A stretch of DNA of 64,000 nucleotides from Tubulanus polymorphus (Eukaryota; Nemertea; Palaeonemertea; Tubulaniformes; Tubulanidae), in contig NC_134033.1 in NCBI RefSeq assembly GCF_964204645.1, forward strand, positions 9,644,231 to 9,708,230, in the 5' to 3' direction. Shown here piece by piece: positions 43,737 through 53,987 of this stretch (within the stretch, counting starts at the first letter, position 1; the number at the start of each line of letters is the position of its first letter). Both the position numbers and the translations under genes were made by a program. The notes beneath the pieces were generated by a model, which was given only the letters and a program-made list of their open reading frames with translations, ran no database searches and had not been told where the DNA came from.

Positions 43737-44853
43737 ATGAAAAAAGAACAATATTTAAGAGAGTTATATTACAACCCAGAGAGTGAAGTATCATATTCTA
43801 ACGTTTCAGAATTATGGAATAAAATTAAATCTGATAATGAAAATGGTGCCGTAAGGTACCCACATGGTGATAAAAAATATAGTGAACTAAAATCATGGTT
43901 TCAAAACCAACCAACATATCAAATCCATAAGAAAATGGATAAAAATTATTTAACAAGAAAAGTTATGGTTTCATATATCGATCAACAATGGCAAGCAGAT
44001 TTAATTGACATGAAGAACTTAGAAGAATACAACAAAGGATATTTCTGGGTATTAAATGTTATAGATATATTCAGTAGATACGCATGGTCAATTCCAATCA
44101 AAAATAAAACTGGTATAGAAGTAACAAAAGCTTTTAAGAATATATTTAAAGAAGCTATTCCAGATAAGATACAATTTGATGAAGGTAAGGAATTCTATAA
44201 CAAACATTTTAAAAAACTATTATCTGATAACGATGTAGATTATTTTTCAACACACTCGGATAAAAAAGCATCTATTATAGAAAGATTTAACTAATAAAAC
44301 ATTGAAAACTAGAATGTGGAAATATTTTACTGCTAATGAAACATATAAATATATCGATGTGTTAGATGATTTAGTGAAAGGTTATAATAATTCTAAACAT
44401 AGTTCTATAAATATGAAACCTATAAAAGCAAGAAAAGAAGATAATTCAGAAATAGTTTGGAATAATTTATATGGAGCATTTGTTACACATGATTTCGGTG
44501 AACCTAGATTCAAAATTGGACAACACGTAAGAATATCTAAATATAGAAAAACCTTTTATAAAGGTTATACCCCTAATTTTACTGAAGAAATATTCAAGAT
44601 TAAAAAGATAATATTAACTAAACCTTTTGTTTATAAATTAGAAGATCTAAAAGATGAAGAAATATTAGCTTATTTCTATGAACGAGAATTATCACTTGTA
44701 CCAAATCCTAATGAAATAGAATACAAAATAGAAAAAGTATTGAAATCAAAAATTCTTAAAGGAAAAAAGTATTCTTTGGTGAAATATAAAGGATATGATG
44801 ATAAATTTAATGAATGGATTTTATCTAGTAAAATTAAAAAAATAAATGAATAA
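43737..44853 (+). pseudogene. Polinton chromodomain integrase, frameshifted
   Basis: Retrovirus-like DDE integrase. The core has WQADLIDM (first Asp), a FSRYAWSIPIKNK strand, IQFDEGKEFYN (second Asp) and IIERFN (Glu). The frame breaks at 44,292 immediately after this Glu and resumes at 44,302 with the rest of the core (YNNSKHSSINMKP) and an SH3-like part. The C-terminus (YKIEKVLKSK, LVKYKGYDDKFNEW) is a chromodomain, a hallmark of Polinton integrases that probably guides insertion to modified histones. One small indel inactivates this copy. Confidence 0.9.
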
Positions 44854-45459
44854 AGATTTATTTATATTTGAACCGCATAATATGTTAATAACTGGGGTAA
44901 CCAATTGTGGTAAAACACATTTCATATTAGATTTGTTAGAAACTATTTATAAGAATCATTTTGATAATATGATATTATTCTGTCCTACTTATGAAATGAA
45001 TAAAACATATAATAGAGATATAGTTAAGATGAAAAAATTTATTATATTAGATCCTAAAACAGTAAAAGAAAATTTAGATAATTGTATTAAAATACCGATT
45101 GATATTTATATAACGGATCAAATACATTATTCATTATAGATGATTGCGCAAATTTACATGATTCAAAAGTTAGAGAAAGTGAGTTATGTTATTTAGCTTT
45201 CTCTGGGAGACATTTTGGGATAACAACATGGGTTTTAAATCAAAAATATAATTCAATTGTTAAAGACTTTAGGGAGAATATAAGATTTCTAGTTTTATTT
45301 TGTAACAAAGATAAAAAATCTATGCAACAATCATTGGAAGAAAATCAAATTATACCTACTGAATTACATGATGAATATATGAATAAATTAAAGAATAATA
45401 AAGGTTCAAAATTATTACTGAGGCTTCAATTTCCATATGAATATAAATTTATAAAATAA
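44846..45459 (+). pseudogene. DNA-packaging ATPase (A32/FtsK type), frameshifted
   Basis: It starts at TAAATG overlapping the integrase stop. Walker A is GVTNCGKTHF (about residue 15). The frame is lost near 45,125 and continues in another frame with FIIDDCA, the hydrophobic-DD Walker B, then FSGRHFGITTWVLNQ (sensor-like Gln) and KNNKGSKLLLRLQFP, ending at 45,459. The motifs match virion packaging ATPases of Polintons and large DNA viruses, which pump DNA into capsids. Confidence 0.88.
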
Positions 45460-45830
45460 CTATTTATATATCTATCTATCTAATACGTATTAAATACGTA
45501 TTAGATACGTATTAAATACATTAATATTTAATACCCCCTTTTTAAAATAAATGTTATTCATACAATTTTCAACCAATTTATTTTTATTTTTTCAACTAAT
45601 ATATGAATAAGTTTGAAAATAATAAAGGTTATTCATTATTACTGAGGTTTCAATATAAATTTAAAAAAAATGTAATTTAAGGTATTTTCAAATAATATGT
45701 ATTAGATATGTATTAGATATGTATTAGACACTTATTAGATACCTTAAATACCTTAAATACTTAAAAACCCTTTTTTTATTTACTATTATTTTATACAATT
45801 TTCAACCAATATTATTATTTGTGTTAAATA
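45380..45830. repeat. tandem duplication of the ATPase 3' end, ~220 bp units
   Basis: Unit 1 (about 45,380-45,598) holds AATAATAAAGGTT, ATTATTACTGAGG, a TACGTATTARA array and ATACAATTTTCAACCAAT. Unit 2 (about 45,602-45,830) has the same blocks in the same order with divergence. The array words (TACGTATTAAA, ATGTATTAGAT) are 12 bp repeats in each unit. This is the region where the + and minus gene sets converge. Confidence 0.8.
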
Positions 45831-45853
45831 TAATTAATATTTTAATCACTTAC

Positions 45854-45905
45854 ACTATCCACACTGATCATGTGACACTAGTGACGCGGTCACTTCTTAG
45901 TTTGC
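45854..45905 (+). repeat. split direct repeat A1 (left end of the DIRS element)
   Basis: 52 bp identical to 52,754-52,805. It starts ACTATCCACACTGATCATG and contains the inverted repeat AGTGACGCGGTCACT, a plausible recombinase binding site. Confidence 0.93.
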
Positions 45906-46059
45906 TTTCGAAGCTATCGGACGTGTGTGGTCAGCTGTTTTGTGGTGAGTTTTGTCTCCTGCGTATGCCGATTTTCTGTGGTTCCTTTCCGGTAGCATTT
46001 GGTATTTTTTCTTTGGAATTTTGTTTGTGGTTTCCTCTTTAGTTTTCGTCCCCTTTTGC

Positions 46060-46310
46060 CTGGTTTGGAGACTTTGGTGTAGTCATCTTGGATGAAACAC
46101 TGGGTTTATTAGTTTTAGTGCAGTCATTTTGGATGAAACACTGGAGTTTATTGATTTTAGTGTAGTCATTTCGGATGAAACACTGGTTTTTATTTATTTT
46201 TGGTGCAGTCATTTCGGATGAAACACTGGTTTTGTTAGTTTTAGTGCAGTCATTTAGGATGAAGCACTAGGTTTGTTAATTTTGGTGCAGTCATTTCGGA
46301 TGAAACACTG
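46060..46310 (+). repeat. six ~42 bp tandem repeats in the DIRS leader
   Basis: Each unit has GCAGTCATTT-GGATGAAACACTGG with a T-rich spacer. Copies start near 46,083, 46,122, 46,165, 46,208, 46,249 and 46,290, with a degenerate seventh near 46,391. They lie between the left end and gag, where promoter or enhancer activity would be expected. Confidence 0.9.
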
Positions 46311-46870
46311 ATTTTGATGTTCTGGGTTATACGGTACCGTGATTTTGGGTTCAAGCACGGGCAGATGGTCTTTTAGATTTTCTGGGATAAGTGCAGTATT
46401 TTGGATGAAGCACGGGAGATGGATTGATAGTGATTTTATTGAGGCAAAATTCTCGGTCAGGTTAGAAGTACTAGGGTACTTTGGTACATTTTGACCGTCA
46501 ATGACATTTAGGTTACAGTGCTACATGCGTGATTGCTTCTGCCTTTATTGGGACGTGGGTAAATACTTTAAGTCACAGTGCGTGCATTTTGCTAGATTTA
46601 TTTCATTCATAGGCGCATTTCCAAGGTCTGGATTTGGAATTCTTTTGTGGGATTTCATTTGGCTTTTCAAAATTCGGTTTAATCTTACTGGGCGTGTAAA
46701 GGCAATCTGGTGACGTTTTACCTAGTCCTTGGTCTCGTTTTGTAGTTAGCGGTAGTGTTGGGTTAGCATCAAGTCCTGTTAGTCAAATCGCTTTTCAGAT
46801 TTGAGGACAGTTTTGGAACTCGGTGGTATTATTAGACTTGTTTGACTGTGTATCGTACAGAGGATTTAAG

Positions 46871-47106
46871 GTGAGTTTTTATTAGTGTATTACTGTCGTA
46901 TTAGTTCTTGTTTAATTTAAGATGGTGGCTAGAGAAATAATTTCGGCATGTGGCCGAAAATTTAACGTTTTTTTGGTCTGGTCACATGTATATATTTGGT
47001 TAAACTTTGTCGACGGTTGTTAGGATCAGTTTGCTAATACTTTTAAATTTTATTCCTGGTACGATGCGGTAGTAATTTTGATGTTCTTTTCGCTTATCTG
47101 TTTCAG
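46871..47106 (+). other. candidate leader intron of the DIRS element
   Basis: Donor AAG|GTGAGT at 46,871 and acceptor CTGTTTCAG ending at 47,106, two bases before the gag ATG at 47,109. Predicted by consensus only. Confidence 0.55.
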
Positions 47107-47108
47107 AG

Positions 47109-48519
47109 ATGGAACCGGTGGTTTTAAAATCGTCAGACGGTTTGAAAACGGTGGACATCATCTCTATGTTATTGAAATTAAGAGGGTTAGATCTGAACGT
47201 AGATCGGCCTACAGCCTTCGCTAGGTTCGAAAGGCTTAAGCCACTAGAAGCGGCACCGAGGAAGTATGTGGATGATGCGGTATTTTCACTGACTGGTAAA
47301 AAGATGAGTGATCTGTTAACGCTGGTGGACTGGGAGGAGACGGAAGGTCCGCTGCTAGCGCACCACTTGATAATTTTCGCTAACGAGAACGCGAACAAGC
47401 TCCCTCAGGTACCAAAGAAAAGGAAGTCTGTGCCCGCACCTAGTACAAGCACGGTCGGTGCGGAGAGTGATGCGGTAACCCCAGATGGGGTTTCTGAACC
47501 GGTGAGTGTTTTTATTTTCTCAGTTTTATATCTGTATTTGTAGCCCCCGGGCTTGGTCGATAGGCCTGGACTGGGTAGATTTATCGGGAAATTAATAGAC
47601 ATTTGTTTAAAACATGTGTAGCTCTGTGCGTTTAAGGTTTATTGCTCTGGGCCTTGCACATACCAGGATTTAGTGGGTACAGAATGGGGATCTGTTTTGG
47701 TTATGTTAGAGGATTTTTCGTTTCCTTTACTGGAGGAGAAAGTTCATAGAGATTAGGTTTTTTAAAAGACAGCTTCTGAAAATGTAAGATGCAAGATGGA
47801 ATGTAAAGATAACCCATTAAGATGTAGGTAATGGTATGAAGCAGAAGCATGAAACATTTAGGATGATAGATTTGACTATAGATTGTTCGTTAACCGAAAT
47901 CATGGCGATCTTTTAAACTATTTACTGCGAAGTCATGCTGATTAGTCTATATTTGTATTTATCTCGTGTGTTTCAGGACAAAAAATTGTTAAAGCGTCTG
48001 GAGGAACTCGAGAAGAAGGTTACACATCCAGCTCGTTCAGTAGAGAGCGCTCTGATGCAGGTGAGGGCAGCGCTTCAAAGGCCGGGCTCTTTCTTTGATC
48101 CATACTTCCTTCTCGGTTGTATGGAAGGCTTTGTAGAGGTGGCAGCTGAAACCACAGATCCGAAAAAAGGGTATTTTGATTCTGTGCTGAAAAGTATCAA
48201 GAGAAATATCGATTCTCCAGACTTACCTGCTTTGTGTAGGCGTTTGATTGGCTCCCCGGATGATGAAAAAGTGGCATCAGTGGAGGCAAAATGGGCTAAA
48301 AACCGGCACACAAACAATTATTACCCAACTTACGGCTATTGGGGTGGGTCGGGTGTAGGCAAGGGATATGTTGGGCGCCGAGGTTACGGTACAAGGAGAG
48401 CAGGGAGAAGTTCTAGGGGGAATTGTTTCTTATGCCGCAAAGAGGGTCATTTTGTTCGCGACTGTCCTGAGAATAAGCAACCACAAGTGGTAACGAAGAC
48501 TGAAAGTGAGGTTGTCTAA
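47109..48519 (+). CDS. DIRS gag, two exons
   Basis: Exon 1 (47,109-47,501) starts at the ATG and encodes 131 codons, mostly helical, ending before donor GTGAGT. Exon 2 starts at 47,977 after TGTGTTTCAG, in phase 0, and encodes 180 codons: a helical region, a Tyr/Gly/Arg-rich segment (GYWGGSGVGKGYVGRRGYG) and one CCHC zinc knuckle CFLCRKEGHFVRDC, the nucleic-acid binding mark of gag. Without splicing, exon 1 reads into stop at 47,543. The protein would form the RNA-containing particle. The exon 1 donor is also in phase with the acceptors ahead of RT and YR. Confidence 0.85.
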
Positions 48520-48758
48520 ATGAGTTAGAACCTGTTTGAATTTAGTTTTGGATGATACGTAATGTTATATTGTGTTGTTAAAGATGTTAAACAAGGTTAT
48601 TTTCTCTCCATTAAATTGATCATATGTTGGATAATTCATTTTGTTATCGGTTGTTTGTGATCGGTTGGCTTTGTTGTCACAGGCTATCTAAGTCTGTTGT
48701 CACGGCTTATGTCGTGCTGGCAACGGGGCTGGACTGATGGACCTTAGTGTCTTTTCAG

Positions 48759-50939
48759 GATTTTGTTCCGTTGAAGATACCTGTGTGTAAAGACGTGTTT
48801 TGGGTTGGTGCTAGAGGTTCATCCGTCCAGTTACCGTTGCCTGAGGTCGTCTCAGCCGAGACCGTTTCGAAATCGGCGGACAAGTATAACAATTTGACAA
48901 TTTTTGACCTGCCCCTCAGGGACCCGGAGAATTTCGTCGCAGGTGAACTGAACCGCCATCTGGAGGAATGGGAATTTATTCTACGGCAGTCACAGGATCC
49001 GTTGTCAGACACGATATTATCTTGGGTGCGAGATGGTGTTCATATCCCAGATTTCTTTAAGAGGTTTAAGGGTCAGTTTAAAGGCAAGACGTATGATTGT
49101 GATGCGCCCCCAAAAACGGTGTTCCCGAATGCTGGAAACTGCGAACAATTTGAACATTTCATTTCTACAACATTAAAAGGTCGGGTGGCTAATGGATCAC
49201 TCAAGGTCTGGGGAAAGGTTGGGGTCGATCCACCCCCGCATTTAGTTATGCCCTTGACGGTTGAACCCACGAAACCCAGAATGTGCCACGACGAACGATT
49301 TCTAAATCTATGGATTCGGGACTCGCCTTTCCATTTGGAAACTTTGGTAAACGTACCTCGCATGCTACATAAAAGCGCGTTTATGACCTCTGTCGATGAT
49401 AAAAGTGGTTACGACCACATCAGGGTAACACCGGGAAGTGAGGTGTATTTGGGAATCAGCTGGAAACGTTGGTATTACGTTTACACCGTTATTCCTTTTG
49501 GTTTTAAGGCCTCGGCCTATATATACCAGAAAACTGGCTTGGTTGCAACGGGTTACCTTCGAGACCTGGGAGTACAGATAACTCAATACATTGATGACCG
49601 TTTAAATGGGGAGCTTTTAAGTTCCTCGGCTAGGGGTTTAGAATCCATCACAAAGGCTAGGTTAGCTCTATATATGACGGCCCAAGTTTTAACAAGACTA
49701 GGGTATTTTCTAGGCCTCCTTAAATGCGTCCTGGAACCGTGTCAGTTATTAAAGCATTTAGGCTTATTTGTTAACACTATAGAGGAACGTTTTGAGATCC
49801 CAAATGATAAGGTGGTAAAATTTGCCATTTTAAGGGACAATATTTTATCGTCCGAATTCGTTAACATTAAAACCATTCAGCGGTTTGTGGGTAAGATCAT
49901 ATCCTTCTCGTTGGTTGTACCAGCTGCGAAGCTTTATACAAGGAAGTCAAACTTAGCTATTTCTAAGGCATTCAGAAACTCGAGACTCATTAGGGTTGAG
50001 GGCAATCTCAGAACTGAGATAGAGTACTGGAAGATAATTGAATGTTTGCCAAGGGTGGTAAGGTGGCGCCAAGAGTGGCATGTCAGAATTCAGATGTATA
50101 CGGACGCATCCTCTTATAGATGGGGTGGGATAGTCACGATTGGTGAGCAGAGGTTTGAGCCCTCCGATTATTGGCCACAGGAGCTGGTACAAAAACCCAT
50201 TGTAATAAAGGAAACCCTGGCACTTAAAAACGTTTTAATGGTGGTTTCTGATAAAATAAGAGACAGTAGAGTAGACGCTTTTGTAGATAATAAAACTATG
50301 ATTGCGGCATGGGTTGGTGAAGGTTCCAAATCACATGATCTGTCAGAAGCAATTAAGCTTTTGTTTGAACTAACAGCAGAACAAAATGTGTTGTTGAAAT
50401 TGCATTATGTACCGTCAAAAGAGAATCTAGCAGACGCTCCCTCGCGAATTTTGCGAAAATCGGAATGTATGTTATCTCCGCGTATATGGCAGCTCGTGCA
50501 ACGTGAATATGGGGGTGAAAACGGACACTCGGTTGATTTGATGCCCCTTGATTCGAACGTAATGGTAGATTTGTCAGGCTCTCCACTACGACATTTTACG
50601 CCAACGCCATCTACTGATTCTTGTGGTGTAGATCTGTTCGCACAAAATCTATGCGACGAGGTTAATCCATATGTGTTTCCGCCAGTTTCTAAGATACCGG
50701 CGGTTTTACGATTCTTGGCAGCCGCAGTCAAAGAAGCATCTATCGTCATTCCAGAAATCTTTCCGAGGCCATTCTGGTGGCCTTTGGTAACCTCTCATGC
50801 ATCCAAACGTCGCCTGCTTGGCAAAAAGGGAGATGTGGGTGTTTTGAAATATCCGACTAAAAAAGGTTTTGTGGAGGATACAGTAGGCATCCCGTGGGAT
50901 CTGTTTGTTTATAGGATAGATTTTGATAGATTAGATTGA
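48759..50939 (+). CDS. DIRS reverse transcriptase and RNase H
   Basis: About 726 codons from the acceptor TCTTTTCAG. RT motifs: TSVDDKSGYDHIRV (first Asp), VIPFGFKASAYIYQK, then QYIDDRLNG, the YIDD active site. RNase H: IQMYTDASSYRWGG (Asp), KETLALKNVL (Glu), FVDNKTMIAAW (Asp) and PSKENLADAPSR. A C-terminal segment (PYVFPPVSKIP, RPFWWPLV) follows, as in other DIRS polyproteins. No methyltransferase domain was seen. The first in-frame ATG is about 165 codons into the domain, so translation must start elsewhere; splicing from the gag exon is the simplest explanation. All catalytic residues are present. Confidence 0.93.
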   Translation, partial: DFVPLKIPVCKDVFWVGARGSSVQLPLPEVVSAETVSKSADKYNNLTIFDLPLRDPENFVAGELNRHLEEWEFILRQSQDPLSDTILSWVRDGVHIPDFFKRFKGQFKGKTYDCDAPPKTVFPNAGNCEQFEHFISTTLKGRVANGSLKVWGKVGVDPPPHLVMPLTVEPTKPRMCHDERFLNLWIRDSPFHLETLVNVPRMLHKSAFMTSVDDKSGYDHIRVTPGSEVYLGISWKRWYYVYTVIPFGFKASAYIYQKTGLVATGYLRDLGVQITQYIDDRLNGELLSSSARGLESITKARLALYMTAQVLTRLGYFLGLLKCVLEPCQLLKHLGLFVNTIEERFEIPNDKVVKFAILRDNILSSEFVNIKTIQRFVGKIISFSLVVPAAKLYTRKSNLAISKAFRNSRLIRVEGNLRTEIEYWKIIECLPRVVRWRQEWHVRIQMYTDASSYRWGGIVTIGEQRFEPSDYWPQELVQKPIVIKETLALKNVLMVVSDKIRDSRVDAFVDNKTMIAAWVGEGSKSHDLSEAIKLLFELTAEQNVLLKLHYVPSKENLADAPSRILRKSECMLSPRIWQLVQREYGGENGHSVDLMPLDSNVMVDLSGSPLRHFTPTPSTDSCGVDLFAQNLCDEVNPYVFPPVSKIPAVLRFLAAAVKEASIVIPEIFPRPFWWPLVTSHASKRRLLGKKGDVGVLKYPTKKGFVEDTVGIPWDLFVYRIDFDRLD

Positions 50940-51126
50940 AAGATTAAATTGACATGTTTTCCTGAGCGATAACATGGTGTTGCGTAACGGTGGTCTTTAT
51001 TTTCTACTCTGATCTATGCACGGTAAAATCCGGATGCATAACTCTGCTTTTACGTTAATAAACGCTTTGTCTTTTCTGATATACCTCGTTTGTTATGGTT
51101 CTTTTAAGATCTGTCATATTTTACAG

Positions 51127-52464
51127 GATCTGTCTCTGCATCACGAGAACCATTGTGCGGACTGTGGACATCGCTCGCGACAGCACTCAAATTTCTGCTA
51201 CAATTGTGGTTCAGAGTTAAGCAATGCGGATGGCGAGAACGGTACATTGCTAGCCTTACCATTAAAAGATTTGGATGCCCGGTTAAAATCTATGTCAGAG
51301 AGTGAGCGCAACTCTGTTTATGGCCGAAAGAAGTCAAAACTGGAAGAAGATTTGGTCTTGTTCCTCAGGTCACTGCGCCCATCGAGATCCTTGTTGACGG
51401 CATCACCTAGGGATATCTGTAGGTTCATGGTATTCAGGGATGCTCGGGGTAAAACAGTAGTACACTCTTTAACCTGTCCGGTACGAGGTTGGAAAGCAGT
51501 CTCGAAGGCCTCACCAAGAACCGGTGGTTGTTTATGCCCCAAAAGACTGGCAGCCGGAACGGTCGATTCCTATCTGGGTCAGATAAGGGCAATATTTAAC
51601 TCGATTGGTAAAATTGGCTGTTGGCATCCCGAGCGCGGAACTGGGAATCCTACCATATCAGAAGAGGTAAAACAATACCTGAGAGTGACTAAGAAGGAGC
51701 AATCGGTGGCCATGATCACCCCTAAACAAGCCGTCCCAATGTACCTTAGCAAATTGACGGCAATGATTCTCTGTATTGATAAACGCTTGGCTGTCCCAGA
51801 TTTACCCGCGGTAACGGAGTATATTTTAGCAAGGGACCAGGCTTTCTTCAAACTTGATTTTCTAACAGGACATAGGGCGGCAGACTTAGGTCGGTTTTTG
51901 ACAGATGGGATCTCTCAGAGTGACGATGGAAGGGTAATCATTTTAAATCTAACGTTCGGGAAAACACTGCGGGATGGTTCGGTTTTGACATCCGTAGTTA
52001 CTCGTTTTAACAACCCGGTTCTGTGCCCGGTTTTGGCGATTGAAAGGTATTTTGCTGTTGTAAAGGCGCTTGGAGTTGACCTTGGAGGGGGTAACTTATT
52101 CCGGATAACGAATAAAGGGGGCGCTATCGTTAATAACGGACTCGACTCGAATGCGGTGGGAAGCCGTTTGAAAACTTACCTAAAAGAAATTTGTACGTAT
52201 GACGGTGAGACCCCGCATAGTTTCAGGGTTGGATGCTCCGTTATGTTGGCTTCTTTGGGCCATACATCTAAAGAGGTGACTTCTTATATTGGTTGGAAGC
52301 ATCAGTCCATGGCAAAGCATTACACCAAACATGCTTGTGTGATGCAGGGTAAAGTCTCTGACTCTCTCGGTCAAGCTATGGGACAGTTAACCGATAAAAG
52401 TGTAGAATCATATCGCCTGAATAATGCTACAAGCGGGTTTAAACCAATGTTTTCATCCATGTAG
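51127..52464 (+). CDS. DIRS tyrosine recombinase with zinc ribbon
   Basis: From acceptor CATATTTTACAG in phase 0, 445 codons. The N-terminus has a four-cysteine ribbon CADCGHRSRQHSNFCYNCG. The catalytic domain has the first Arg in FLTGHRAADLGR, then PHSFRVGC (His-x-x-Arg), GWKHQSMAKHY with the His and nucleophilic Tyr. These are the conserved residues of tyrosine recombinases, which insert the circular cDNA at a short core without target duplication. An ATG at 51,016 precedes the acceptor, but its 37 codons are hydrophobic and intron-like. The N-terminal zinc ribbon is unusual among the YR proteins I know. Confidence 0.92.
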   Translation, partial: DLSLHHENHCADCGHRSRQHSNFCYNCGSELSNADGENGTLLALPLKDLDARLKSMSESERNSVYGRKKSKLEEDLVLFLRSLRPSRSLLTASPRDICRFMVFRDARGKTVVHSLTCPVRGWKAVSKASPRTGGCLCPKRLAAGTVDSYLGQIRAIFNSIGKIGCWHPERGTGNPTISEEVKQYLRVTKKEQSVAMITPKQAVPMYLSKLTAMILCIDKRLAVPDLPAVTEYILARDQAFFKLDFLTGHRAADLGRFLTDGISQSDDGRVIILNLTFGKTLRDGSVLTSVVTRFNNPVLCPVLAIERYFAVVKALGVDLGGGNLFRITNKGGAIVNNGLDSNAVGSRLKTYLKEICTYDGETPHSFRVGCSVMLASLGHTSKEVTSYIGWKHQSMAKHYTKHACVMQGKVSDSLGQAMGQLTDKSVESYRLNNATSGFKPMFSSM

Positions 52465-52687
52465 GTTCTACGTACGCCAATTTATATCGATAAGAAACTA
52501 GACGCTAATACGAATTTTGTATATTAATATACCCGATTTCTAAGGCGGGTCTAAATAAATCGACTTCGGATGCATATTCTGTCTTCTGATTTTTGGCCTC
52601 GTTTCACTCGGCCTAGTATAGTTGGGGTTTGGGTGTAGTTGTGGAAAGGTTTTTAGTATTTGTTGTGGTTATCAGTAAGGGGTTGGG
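52465..52687 (+). other. 3' untranslated part of the DIRS element
   Basis: Non-coding between the YR stop and split repeat B1. An AATAAA word (52,555) could be a polyadenylation signal. Confidence 0.5.
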
Positions 52688-53004
52688 TCGTTTTTTATCC
52701 CCAATCACTACATAACCGCGGAACGAGAAACCACTGATCAGTGTGGATATTATACTATCCACACTGATCATGTGACACTAGTGACGCGGTCACTTCTTAG
52801 TTTGCGGAAGATGGGGAGTCGAGTGTGACAGGTGTGCCTTGTACAGTGGAGGGAATGGGCCAATTAAATACAGGATGGGTTAAGATATTTAAAAAAAAAA
52901 AACCCAGCGTATGTGGCTACTTGTTCCGGGTTTCGTTTTTTATCCCCAATCACTACATAACCGTGGAACGAGAAACCACTGATCAGTGTGGATATTATAC
53001 TATC
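52688..53004 (+). repeat. split direct repeats B1-A2-B2 (right end of the DIRS element)
   Basis: B1 (52,688-52,759) and B2 (52,933-53,004) are 72 bp and differ at one base. A2 (52,754-52,805) is identical to A1. B1 and A2 overlap in ACTATC, the presumed crossover. Each B ends CACTGATCAGTGTGGATATT, which is complementary in part to the start of A (TCCACACTGATCA), so A and B also form an inverted terminal pair. The 127 bp spacer includes a run of 12 A. Confidence 0.93.
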
Positions 53005-53848
53005 ATACCCCATCAATTTTTTCAAATTCTCTACCGAAATTTCTTCTTCAAATTCTTTATTATTTTTATACTTATTCTTCACCCTTTTTACCGCATCATC
53101 AATAGTTGTTTCATTGTTATGCTTATTCATCCAATCAAATTTATCATTATTTTCTACTTTATGTTTCATAGAATCTTTAATATCAATATGCTTATCTGTA
53201 ACTATATTTTCATTGTCATCTTTCTTAGTGTTTGACCTTAATATTGTATTTACAATGCTTGATTCTAATATTTTTTAGCAGCAGATAAATCTAATTCATC
53301 TTTATTAGGTGTTGCTAATAATAAATCTTCCTATAATTCTTTACCATTTACTTTTTTATTTGAAACAAACTTTGTAACATATCTAAATGGGTGTTCTATA
53401 AATTCTCTTAAACCAACACGTTCTATAACATTAGTAATATGTATCCTTGTATTCATATGTTTATTCCAATTTGATGGAGCGTTTGAAAATTCACCTTTAC
53501 AATAATCACAATAATTTCTTTTTTCACTGATATTTAATATTATTTCATTATTTGATGTAGAAAGTATTACATTATTAGATGTAGAAGGTATTACATTATT
53601 AGATGTAGTAGGTATTGCATTATTAGATGTAGAAGGTATTACATTATTAGATGTGGAAGGTATTACATTATTATCAATTACATTACTTAAATTATCAACA
53701 ACTTCACTATTTCTATTAGTTTAGTTTTATAAATTTTGAAAATAGGATCAAATATCAAAGCTATATTACCAGGTATTACATAATATAAACCATCATTATT
53801 TTCATGTGTATCGATGTACGGAATATGTTAATATACTTTACGTCCTTC
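53005..53848 (-). pseudogene. Polinton zinc-finger protein with peptide repeats, broken
   Basis: The minus strand starts at TAAATG (53,848). The frame is interrupted by several stops. A run of five 10-residue repeats (IPSTSNNV type) lies at about 53,690-53,550, followed by YCDYCKGEF and NKHMNTRIH, a C2H2 finger with a five-residue His spacing, and then a charged helical tail. Its 3' end is cut by the DIRS insert at 53,004. The role is unknown; fingers of this sort often bind nucleic acid. Confidence 0.65.
53545..53695 (-). repeat. five 30 bp tandem repeats coding for 10-residue units
   Basis: The + strand shows repeated TATTACATTATTAGATGTAG words at a 30 bp period. As multiples of three they keep frame inside the zinc-finger gene. 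Confidence 0.88.
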
Positions 53849-53987
53849 CATTTATTATATAAATTTTTATTAAAGTTAAAATTCTAATACATAACACTAT
53901 TTAATTGAGAATTTACAATATTTAATTGCGCGTCATATATAATATAAATGTGCATTTTGAAATTTTTGATTCCTTTATTCTTTGTCA

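Larger units (their letters stand above)
45854..53004 (+). mobile_element. DIRS/Ngaro-type tyrosine-recombinase retrotransposon
   Basis: A complete-looking element of 7.15 kb with split direct repeats: A1 45,854-45,905 at the left, B1 52,688-52,759 joined to A2 52,754-52,805 inside, and B2 52,933-53,004 at the right end. This A...B-A...B arrangement is the signature of PAT/Ngaro-type elements, which re-form a circle through B-A joining and insert by tyrosine recombinase. It carries gag, RT-RNase H and YR on +, all open. The core ACTATC is present at both ends and at the B1-A2 junction. No target duplication, as expected. It lies in a Polinton zinc-finger gene. Confidence 0.93.

Noticed and set aside
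52825-53278. Two hydrophobic + frames at the DIRS right end
   Set aside because: They cross the DIRS-Polinton boundary and are antisense to the zinc-finger gene tail.
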